64,000 bases of DNA from Aradus depressus (lineage: Eukaryota; Arthropoda; Insecta; Hemiptera; Aradidae): the NCBI GenBank assembly GCA_963662175.1, contig OY759224.1:36341489-36405488 (forward strand), in the 5' to 3' direction. Within the stretch, counting starts at the first letter, position 1; the number at the start of each line of letters is the position of its first letter. Both the position numbers and the translations under genes were made by a program. Below are positions 54,993-64,000 of the stretch, piece by piece. The notes beneath the pieces are model-generated. The model ran no database searches. It worked only from the letters and a program-made list of their open reading frames with translations, and was not told the origin of the DNA.

Positions 54993-56894
54993 CGCTACAG
55001 AGGTGATTCATACCATCCATTCATGGTCTTGTCAATCCCCTCATGTAAAACGAATACTTGACTTCCTTATACTCACTACGTTTATACAGATCATGTCACC
55101 TTCTCTCGATTATCCGACATCATTGTCGTCAAATTGAAATAATAGACACCGTGATTGCCTTCAACTTGGTAGTGCGATACAGAAGACAAGCCCATGCACG
55201 CCTAGGTTTCACGACAGCGATACCAGCTAGTACTTATAAACTGACATCGATTATAGTTTAATTTATACAGTTTAAGACAATAATTTCTCTTCTATTCCTT
55301 TTGTTCAACATAATCATTCTTTTTAAATAACTAAAAAAAATGTACTAAACAGTTTACACTATACAGGAAAATTCCATGAAAATACTAATGAAATGTATAC
55401 ACCCCTTCAATTATTATTTGGGGGACATTACCCCCTCTGTGGGTGGTGTAGCAAAGTCCCTGACGTACATTCATACATACATACAGATCAAACATATAAT
55501 CAAAAATTCTATGTTCATTTTTTACTAGAATGGTTTTTCGAACCCCTGATTCCTAAAAAAATGAAAATTCGAAATAATTTAATCGTTTGTACGGCGTCAA
55601 AAGTCCAGAGCATTGAACGTGGACAAATAAAATTATTCTATTCTATTCAATAAATTATTTTTCTGTGAACACATATTATTACCCCATAAAAACGACACCC
55701 ATTGATTTTTATCCTAATCAGCCAAAGTGAAGGGGGGCTTAACACAAAAATTCAAATTACTACCGCCGTAATGAAATTTAGTAAGATGATTCAGAAGTCT
55801 CGTCAAAAATACATCTAAACATTTTCAGTCAAATCAGTGCATTGGTTTCAGAGAGAGAGCGCAAACTTAGTGGATTAGTTTGCGCTGGGGAACGTGCGCT
55901 ACCGAGGTATCGGGTCAGTCATTTACCGAAGACTTATTTTGATGAGGGGTTAATAATGTTATACAGTCATTATATATACAATGATCATATTTAGAGCGTT
56001 AGGGACAGTCCCGAGCTGCTGGCATGTAAGAGAGAGTCGCCGACAAAGACTGCATGAGGTCGCGTGACTCCCCACGATGAAACATTGATTCCTTTACGTT
56101 ATCGGACCATATCGCATCAAAGGGGGGGAGGGGGGGGGGGGGGGGGGAGGCACCTAAATGCGATTTTTAAGACACAACATGCACCTTACATGGAGAAAAC
56201 AGGGATAGCTCCAGTGGCGTAGCCAGGGTGGCCCACGAAGTATCGAAGTATATATTGTAACTTGTAGAAATAGGAGGGGGGGGGGGGGAATATATTAAAT
56301 AAAGGTAATTTATTATAATTTACATAATTATGATAATATTTAATAAGAAAAAAAATAATAAAAGGCAGAACTGAGGATTCAAGAGAAGGGTGGGGGAAGA
56401 GAGAGAGCGGTGGAAGGAGAGAGTGTGAGTGGTTGGTTGAAGAGAGAGAGTGAAAGTGGACGGTTGTTGGAGAGTTGGCTAGAGGAGTGAAGATCCTTTG
56501 TAGAATTGGAAGTCTGCAGGAAGTCAGGAAGAAAGGCAGGTGGAAGAAAGAATGAAGAAAAGATCGATGAGCATTATGATGTACTGAGAAGAGCAGTGGT
56601 TGGTTGGTTGGTTATTTTGGGCGAACAACTACTTCCTGAAGAGCAGTGGAGAAGGATTGGAGGACAGATTAAGTGATCATGTGAGTGAATAAAAAATAAA
56701 TTTTATATTTATCACCGTCTACGATCTATGTAAAGATTTAAAAGAAAAATATTAAAATCTTATTTCATGAAAACATTTTTATTAAAAGAATTCACCACCA
56801 ATTTTAGTTATTCAAAAAGACTATAAATTTTAGAGCAAGTAAAATTTGTTTCAAAGGCGCCCAACGTGGGGCAGCAAAATAATAAATTCTTGGG
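54993..56894. other. AT-rich with poly-G tracts; no gene seen
   Basis: G-rich runs at 56119-56148 and 56274-56288. 56380-56640 is purine-rich (gagagagagtg-type). Near 55860-55920 a stretch resembles part of the 156-bp repeat at 3473. Confidence 0.45.
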
Positions 56895-57613
56895 CAAAGT
56901 AAAATTTGTTTCAATATATATAATACTCAGAAGTATACTACTTCGAGCTGCCGATGAGACCAACTCCAAAAAGGTCAACCGGATTAGGAAGGTACCCTGG
57001 TGGAGTGAGGACCTTACCCTCGCCAAGAGGGCTGTGTACAGTGCCAGGAGGAGGTGTCAGAGGTGCCAAAACCAAAACCCACTCCAGAGGGTGATACGGA
57101 GAGAGGAGTACCGGCAGCTTAGTAAGGCTTATGGTAGAAGAGTCGAGGCCGCGAAGAAGGATAGCTGGAGAAAGTTTGTTGAAGACGAGAGCAGCAAAAA
57201 TCCCTGGGGAATCCCTTACCGTGTCGCCGCCGGGAGCCTAAGGCAGGTTGCCCCAGTGGCCTCCATCAGGGTTGGCAACCAGTATGCCATGTCCCTGGAG
57301 GAGGCTGGGGGGATGTACTTGAGGGAGGCCTTCCCGGAGGACGACCCGGCGGAGGATTCACCCAGCCTACGGGACATCAGGAGCGCTGCCCGTAATTGGC
57401 CAGATACGGGGAATGCACCTGATTGGGATGAGATTGACCTGAGCTTGGCGGTTGGGAGGCAGAAGAGTGGCGGCGCCCCTGGTAGCGATCTCATAGACGC
57501 CGCTATAATCAAGAAAGCTTTCCCAACCATCAAGTCGGATCTCTTACAATTGTATAACTCCTGCCTTAGGAGGGGCCACTTCCCTGGGACTTGGAAACGA
57601 GCACTCGTGTGCA
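56895..57613 (+). pseudogene. R1-clade LINE fragment (between endonuclease and RT)
   Basis: The open frame has VPWWSEDLTLAKRAVYSARRR followed by EEYRQLSKAYGRRVEAAKKD. SWRKFVEDESSKNPWGIPYR is a signature of R1-like elements. Next come GGAPGSDLIDAAIIKKAF and HFPGTWKRALV, the start of RT. It breaks off before the catalytic palm and lacks the endonuclease, so it is truncated on both sides although internally stop-free. The break near 57613 coincides with the end of a minus-strand Jockey piece. Confidence 0.8.
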
Positions 57614-57617
57614 TGTT

Positions 57618-57790
57618 TGTTATGTTAAGTTTTTTATTACAATGCCAGGGATGAGATCACGTCCTGGAGATTTTCTAACACGGATCTCTTCTATTGACTT
57701 GGTAATTTCCTTAGGCGATATGTATCTAATAGGTAGTTCTACTGTTGATAATGGTGAGTCTATATAGTCTGTGATACCTGAGTCGCTCTC
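57618..57790 (-). pseudogene. Jockey LINE fragment (start of RT)
   Basis: The minus strand reads DYIDSPLSTVELPIRYISPK, then EITKSIEEIRVRKSPGRDLI before a stop. This corresponds to the L-P-I-K-x-x-S-P-x-E-V...K-A-P-G-x-D-x-I region at the start of Jockey RT. It lies between the R1 fragment and the gag gene. Confidence 0.75.
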
Positions 57791-57816
57791 AAGTTATATG
57801 TGATCAATAGAGAACG

Positions 57817-59175
57817 TTAATTATTGTTGTTTCTCCTAAAGTCGGGTCTGTATTGGTCTCTCTGTCTAAAGTTTGCATTATATTGTCTGTCTCCGAGAAT
57901 TTCTCTCTTGATTACCTTTTCTCCAACGTTCTCTAAGATGTCTGCGAATGCATCTACTGTTTTTGTCCCTTGTACTATCACGCTTGTCTCAACCGTTTTC
58001 CCAAAATGTCGGGCCATTCTTTGACAGATGTAGGTCTCACTACTTTTTGTACTTCTCTCACGGATTCTAGCGACTAACTTTACAAAATATTCTACTGGCG
58101 ACTGTTCCATGTGTTCTTTGAACGTCTCCGTGTCCAATTTCAGGGACACTATATTATCGTATGTCTCCCCATGAAATTTGTCTTTGAATGTTTGTATAAA
58201 GATGTCTATGTCTGTTATCTCATCTTTCTTTCTTAGAAACCACCACTGTGCTTCTGCTTCTAAATGTTCCAAAATAAACCTACTGAAATTGCTAGGTCTG
58301 CGTGACTGATACTCTGAAACTAAGTCTTCCAAAAATTGTAGCGGTAAGTCCTTTTTACTGTTTTTGAATGTAAATTTTGCAGGTTGGTTTTCCGATCGGT
58401 ATATTATGGTTTCTGTCTGTCCTGTTGTTCCTCTATAATCGTCAGTAACTTGTTTTGACTTCTTTAAGTTTACTATTTCTATTTCTATGTCCGTCATTTT
58501 ATTTTCGATCTTGTCTATGTTTTGTTTTATACTGTCTTTTGTATCCTCATTCCTTTGTACGCACTCGTCTGTCAGTTCTGTTTTTGTGTCTAATATATTT
58601 TTTTCTATCTTGACCCCTTGTTGCACAATTTTCGTAGTTAATTCCTGTCCCTGAATGTCCATGTCAGTCTGTAATTGTTTATAATGATCGGTCAAATTCT
58701 CAATTTTTATGTTCATTTCTTGGAGGCCATCTTGTATATCTGTCTTTATTATCTTTGTCTTTGTTTTATTATTCTCTGTCATCTTTGTCATATTTAATTC
58801 ATTACTTTCTTTTATCTCTGTCATCTTTGTCATATTTAATTCATTACTTTCTTTTATCTCTGTCATAAACGATTTATTATTTAATTCATTACTTTCTTTC
58901 ATCTCTGTCATAAACGATTTATTATTTAATTCATTACTTTCTTTCATTTTTTTATTATCCGTCCTAATTGATATTATTTCTGTCATTAATAATTTACTAT
59001 TTTCTGTCATTGTTTTCATGAATGTTTCTATGTCTATACTACTTATGTTTCTGTCTGTCGTCTTTTCTGTTGTTTCGTTTGTCTCCAGTATTAATTCCCC
59101 ATTCGTCTCTTCGTCATCCTTTTGGTCACCCTCTGTCATTGACATACGTATTTTTGACCTTGTCCCTTCAGCCAT
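57817..59175 (-). CDS. Retrotransposon Gag-like protein, 452 aa
   Basis: The frame is intact from MAEGTRSKIRMSMTEGD. Residues 1-260 are hydrophilic, Glu/Lys/Asn/Thr-rich and probably coiled-coil. They contain repeated ESNELN blocks (about 79-135), two nearly identical pairs among them. Residues 268-400 look like a Gag capsid (FLEDLVSEY, AQWWFLRKKDEI, FIQTFKDKFHGE, VEYFVKLVARIRERS), comparable with Ty3/gypsy Gag. The C-terminus is basic and Asn-rich (DQYRPDFRRNNNN) with no CCHC knuckle. No pol follows, since a Jockey fragment starts 27 bp downstream. This is thus an orphan gag, by truncation or domestication; truncation is the simpler reading. Confidence 0.65.
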   Translation of the reverse strand: MAEGTRSKIRMSMTEGDQKDDEETNGELILETNETTEKTTDRNISSIDIETFMKTMTENSKLLMTEIISIRTDNKKMKESNELNNKSFMTEMKESNELNNKSFMTEIKESNELNMTKMTEIKESNELNMTKMTENNKTKTKIIKTDIQDGLQEMNIKIENLTDHYKQLQTDMDIQGQELTTKIVQQGVKIEKNILDTKTELTDECVQRNEDTKDSIKQNIDKIENKMTDIEIEIVNLKKSKQVTDDYRGTTGQTETIIYRSENQPAKFTFKNSKKDLPLQFLEDLVSEYQSRRPSNFSRFILEHLEAEAQWWFLRKKDEITDIDIFIQTFKDKFHGETYDNIVSLKLDTETFKEHMEQSPVEYFVKLVARIRERSTKSSETYICQRMARHFGKTVETSVIVQGTKTVDAFADILENVGEKVIKREILGDRQYNANFRQRDQYRPDFRRNNNN

Positions 59176-59900
59176 TTTTAAAATACAAAATAATATAATA
59201 GATATAAATCAATATAAATTATAAATTGTTCTCTTATCTCAACGGATTTCTTTCGTACCCGGCACAATCCACCATAAATTGTGATAAACCCGGCATCCTA
59301 CACCATAAATTGTGATGATCTTTGCCTCTTATAATAGATTGAAGCTATACTCGTCTCGATGTCGGAGAAAAATGTAAAATAAATGATTCCGTTACCTTGA
59401 AAGTCTTCTTTTTCCTAACCACACTCAAGCCTGTGGTTTCTCCTCCAGGATTCACGAAGATTGAGGAACTTCCAGTCCCTTCGAAGTAGGCAGCAGGGAT
59501 GATCTCCCTCCAGCAGCAAAATGAGAGTCTTCGGTCTCCTACGTCAGCTCAAACAGGAGTCTCCTTCTTCCCACAGCTCAGCCAGGAATGTCCTCTCCCT
59601 CAACAGCTCAACTCTGAATAACTGTCCAGCTCAACAGCTGAACTCGGAATGACTACCTCCTCTAGTAGCTGAATGAGGACTGTCTCCTCTAGTGGCTGAA
59701 TGACGACTCTCTCTTCTCGTAGCTGAACGAGGACTCTGTCTGTCTGCCCCGACAGCTCAACTAGCAATCTCTACCTCATACCGCACAGGAACCAACTTGA
59801 ATTTCCATCCCCTCCACTTTATGTATCTTTCACTAGTGCGCTTCTCGTGGTCGCTCTCATAACTATAATTATCAATCGGTCTCTGATATGCAATATATCA
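59176..59900 (-). other. Leader / possible 5' LTR of the gag element
   Basis: Upstream of gag lies a direct repeat (caccataaattgtgat at about 59270 and 59303). The region 59400-59860 is more GC-rich, with diverged repeats of cagctcaac/gtagctgaa. On the minus strand a TATA-like atacataaag sits at about 59824. A second LTR copy is not in the window, so the LTR call is unproven. Confidence 0.4.
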
Positions 59901-61190
59901 CAATGTATATGTAAAGTGTACCGGTTTCGGCTTTCGCCATTGTCAGCAGAACTATGGGCATTGTCCTAACGACCAGACTAACTTCAAATTCTCACCCCCT
60001 GTTTACACCACGAAGTTAATATAATGTATTGTATATTTTTATTATAAAGAGTATGTACGCATTTTTATTTTTCTTCTTGTATTTTGTTATGTGAAATTGC
60101 TCTTATTTCTTATGTCCTATGTATTCTATTAACTTTTTTTTTTTTTTAGTTTCTTACTATTACTTTTTTTTTTTATTTCTTACTATTACTTTTTTTTTTT
60201 TTAATTTTATTAAATTATTGATAAGTCAAATATTTGAAAATGTTATGTTAAGGTAAGCTTCTTTAGTTTAAAAATTTCGTGCACTTCTGTGCATTGACAT
60301 TCGATAGACTATTAATTTTTTTCATTTCACAATATTATAATAACGGGTTCAATTTGATACATGAAAATATTTTGGGGATGAACGTTTTCAATGAAAAGTC
60401 TCTGTGTTTACTAAACCTCCATTCTAATTTCTGGGAGAAGATACCTCAACATTTTAAAAAAAATTCAATTATTTCATAAAAACTGAAAATTTCTAACTTT
60501 GATATAATTCAATCAAATTGTATCAATTTGAAAAATAATTTCATTTAAAATCTTTTTTTAGTAGCTCGATAGGAATATATACCCTTTTTTTTCATTCTAA
60601 TTCCGGGAAGAAGAAAGTGTACCTGCTTCAGTTTTGGACGGAAAAATGAATTTTATGATTTTGAATATTTGAAGTGATTAATTGAAATATTATTCATTCA
60701 AATTCTATTGACATAAAGAATAAATGTTTTAATATCTCATATTTGCCCAGCTCGGTAGCGCCCCGTTTTTATGCACTAAAACCACTAGAGCTCCGAAACA
60801 AAAAAAGTCACACTACCCAAATTCCTTTTGGGGCTTTAATTTGTGTCATTTTGAAGAAAATGGAGAAGGCATATTTAAGGAACATCAGTTTTTAGATTTA
60901 AGTCCTCTAAAAATTAACTTAATTTTAAAATTAATTCAAACTGATCGCAATCACCTGAATGAGGATTCAATTTACTTTTAGAAACGATATCCCCCAATTT
61001 TAAAAATGTATTCAGTGTGGAGAATATTGAAATTAATGTTGTCAATATGTGCTATTGTTCAAAAATGCAACCCCCTGTATTTCTTTATATTACTGAGATT
61101 AAAAATAATCTAGAGCTCTGGTGGCAGAGTTAGGAACTATACTGTCGTCGCCTTTGCTCAACTTTTTCTTCAATTTTTTATTTTATTATC
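59901..61190. other. AT-rich, no gene seen
   Basis: T-rich tracts (60130-60210). The motif accggtttcggctttcgcc at 59930 resembles part of the Helitron linker. No coding signal. Confidence 0.45.
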
Positions 61191-61194
61191 CAGT

Positions 61195-61425
61195 CAATAT
61201 ACCTGTGGTGGATGAGTTTCTAAACCATGAAATCGTCGAATTTTCATGATAAAATGGTGCTTCGCCTTGCCATTTTGTCTTGTAAATTCAAACATTTCAT
61301 GCATTCTATATTTCAGAAGAATTTAGTTAATAAATACAATATATTAATTAATACTTCAACGCAAAAGTTTCCTATGGATCCCTTCAATGTGTGACCTGCT
61401 CACACTTCTTTGTAATATTTTTTTG
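61195..61425 (-). repeat. Dispersed repeat, uninterrupted copy of the 45.2-46.3 kb repeat
   Basis: In reverse it contains ggtcacacattgaagg, ctgaaatatagaatgcatg and catgaaaattcgacgatttc in the same order as the flanks of the RTE at 45354-46250. Confidence 0.7.
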
Positions 61426-64000
61426 AGTTTTGATAGCTGGCTAACCCAACTGAGCCCCCTTTGAAAGCGTGCAGAAAGATGGCTAACACTGAATCAAGCA
61501 ATGAACTCTTTTTCCCCAGAACAGGTTTGTTGTTAAACAAACAGCTTCTCTTGGAGCGTGATGCAGTTAACCTTGGGATAATATTATATAACTGTGTGTT
61601 AGTTGGTCTCTCATTTAGTTAAGATAAGGGCTATGAGAGACGCCGTGTGACGAGGCGGTGTTCATTGCTGCAGTGTCTCGTCTTGTTGGCTCTAACGACA
61701 GACAACCCAGGCATGGGAAGAACAACCAGGAGTATCCCTTCCAAATGGATCATCAAAAGGTTTTTCTCGTAAGTACTAATGTACAGATGTGTGAAACATT
61801 TACAATATCTAATCAGTTCTTTATAATTAACAAAACTGTTCAACGAGACGATCACAACTAAGTCTGTTTCACTCAAATCTGTCATGTATAGCCGAAATAA
61901 AAAAATATATAATTATTTTTTGTTTTCCATAATTGTGGATCATACCAGCTGTTCCGATGCTTGGACTTGTTGATTGCCATCAACTGTACTTGAACTTCTT
62001 TTTTGTCACTAAATACATGTTTATTTTTCACTTTTTTATTTTATAGTTAGCTCTTTTTTGACATTTGGAACAGATAACATCTTCTATGAACACTTTTAAC
62101 CTGTCGACATGGAAACTAAATACACTCTCATTGTTTCTCAGATTTTTTTTTTTTTTATAAATACAACTCAATACAAAGATCACACACAAATGTCACATTT
62201 CCGACTGACGAACGACATCGTGCTCATTTCACATAAACAAGTGATACTAAACATCACATTACTTAACTCTTTGAGTGTATGCTGTGAGAGACACCAGTGG
62301 AGTTACAGGTAAACAAAAATTGTTTAGGACGAATGCGAATTTCTTTGAATAATTATACCTATGTTATAGCGTTTGAGTGAATTTCAAATATTTATATTTT
62401 CGTACGTTTGCATGAATTTCAAATATTTATATTTTCGTACGTTTGCATGAATTTCAAATATTTATATGTTGGAGGGGCGCTAAGTGGTATATTTTATGAG
62501 TTAACGATGAGTGTCTTCCGAGTAGGTATTTGTTTACGTTTTTATTAGCAAGCGCGATAAAATTGGAGATAGGGATTATAAAAAAAATTTTTTTTTGAAA
62601 ATCCGAAATATTTTCTTTCTCAGAAGGCATGAACTTTTGAAAGCTAATTTTAAGGTTACATAGAAAGTAATGTTAAAAAAAAAACAATGACTGAAATCTA
62701 TAAAAAAGGTTTCCTCCTTCTTATCGGCTGTGGCCTTTCAAACACATTTATTACAACTTGCATCGAAAATATAACGCTTTCAACACAAAAAAATTTTTTT
62801 TTTAAATTCATTTATGACTTTTGAATAATTTAACGGATTCTTTTGAAAACCAATTATGTTTTGAACAAATACAAGTTAGAATAGTGTTGAAAAATATTGC
62901 AAAAAAAAATATGGGGTCTGCGCCGTATGTATTTATCACTAATAAAATTGCAATAATAAATAATTGTTTTTAAATTGTCAATTACCTTTTTTTTTCACAA
63001 TTTATTGGCCAGTTTAAGTGGATTTAAATGTTGATTTTCTTTAACTATCATCTACCTATTTTATCGAGTTGTTATGTAGCGACAGTGGAAGATTCTATTT
63101 TTAAAAAATGGCGATTGTACCAAGAGAGTTAGTTATTGAGTTGACAATAGGTATATCTTTTTTTAACTCTCAGTGTTATTAGAAGTCATTCATATATAGG
63201 TATACCTATATATATTTTTTTTTTTTACTCTTCCTGTATTTTATTGTAATTGTTCTGTAACTCAAGGCCAGTTATTGTTCCTTTCAGCATAAAACGAATA
63301 ATCTTGGTGTTGAATGTCAACAGAGAGTAATATCAATTAAGTCGAAAAATCGAAAGCTAAATGTGATTTTTATTTTTTTCATTTTATTTTGATTTTGATG
63401 ATATCACCAGTAATATTTCTGAACATTTTCCTCGGCTAGATGCTCCGTTTTAATTGTGTTTAATTTGAAAATTAAAAAATAAAATATTTAATCTAGATTT
63501 TATGGTGTCCAACACCGGTGATTAGTATAATATAGAAAATAAAAATAATATTTGAATTGAAAGAATGTCTTTCTGTTTTTTCTCAAGCTCAATTCGGTCA
63601 ATGATCTTCACTTTTTTTTTTTTTAATTAGAAAAAATATGTCTGGCGGATCTGAGGTCAGCTGCTTCATCTACTAACAGACAAGTGTTCGAAAAATGTAA
63701 AATAAACATCAAATGGAATGATCGTTGATATGAAAACATTAAGATTCAAATAATCAATAAATAATTATTACAATTACATAATATATTCTTAAGTAAATAA
63801 TAAAGAAATAAGTGAAGATTAATTTTAGTAATTTCTAAAGCTTTTTGATCTCTTTTAAATATGAAACAATATCTTCAAACGTTACGTAATAACGTTATCT
63901 CGGCTCTGCCTTGCTTAATGACCACACAACGGCTCCTCTCATTTGTACATGAAAATCTTAAATTAGAAAAGTTATTGTCAGAGCAATAATCTTTTGTAAT
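61426..64000. other. AT-rich; one 3-copy 35-bp tandem repeat, otherwise no gene seen
   Basis: The tandem repeat is at 62370-62468 (units at 62370, 62405, 62440; cgtttgcatgaatttcaaat). A possible plus-strand exon ending at ctc|gtaagt (61770) is discussed under findings. Confidence 0.5.

Noticed and set aside
52981..56235. Shared gtagccag motif near 52986 and 56220 as ends of one element
   Set aside because: Only about 10-15 bp shared; intervening sequence shows no terminal structure.

Overview
The window looks like AT-rich nuclear DNA from an insect. It is crowded with arthropod-type transposons: Jockey, CR1, RTE and R1 LINEs, an arthropod Ty3/gypsy element, PIF/Harbinger, Tc1/mariner, hAT, a Helitron and two tRNA-derived SINE families. 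No rRNA, CRISPR or bacterial-type gene is visible. A species cannot be named from the sequence alone.

Only one host gene is convincing. Two GC-rich minus-strand exons, 52642-52726 (start codon and 28 codons) and 6855-7042 (62 codons), have canonical splice sites and matching intron phase. Together they encode the N-terminus of a protein that matches, from memory, the segment just before the ankyrin repeats of NOMPC/TRPN, the mechanotransduction channel. The intron between them is 45,599 bp and holds most of the transposons described here. The ankyrin-repeat exons should lie beyond the left edge.

Layout. 1-690 is a hAT/ZBED transposase relic. 1430-6540 holds SINEs and a four-copy 156-bp tandem repeat. 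6855-7042 is nompC exon 2. 7188-7860 is a mariner relic with tandem duplication. 9061-9925 is a PIF/Harbinger remnant with a TAA target duplication and a SINE inside it. 10880-11538 is a long-TIR MITE. 11774-32300 is a Ty3/gypsy element inserted in an 83-bp tandem repeat (AGAT duplication); a 16,204-bp non-autonomous Helitron (15991-32194) splits its 5' LTR. The Helitron is a tandem trimer of Helitron units joined by arrays of a 440-bp satellite that contains SINE-derived sequence. 32503-33623 is a second PIF/Harbinger element, inserted in the same 83-bp repeat. 34780-35830 is a truncated Jockey LINE. 35838-41110 is a CR1-like LINE with both ORFs open. 41500-46300 holds Tc1, SINE, minisatellite, palindrome and RTE fragments. 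49786-51028 is a CR1 tail joined to a full-length SINE inside one 10-bp duplication. 51985-52480 is a 37-bp minisatellite with a SINE. 52642-52870 is nompC exon 1. Upstream lie a large inverted repeat (54562-54811), R1 and Jockey fragments, and a retrotransposon gag ORF (57817-59175). 59900-64000 is AT-rich and largely featureless.

The most unusual feature is the 11.66-33.65 kb nest. Its insertion order (83-bp repeat, then gypsy, then Helitron, plus Harbinger) can be read from exact junctions.
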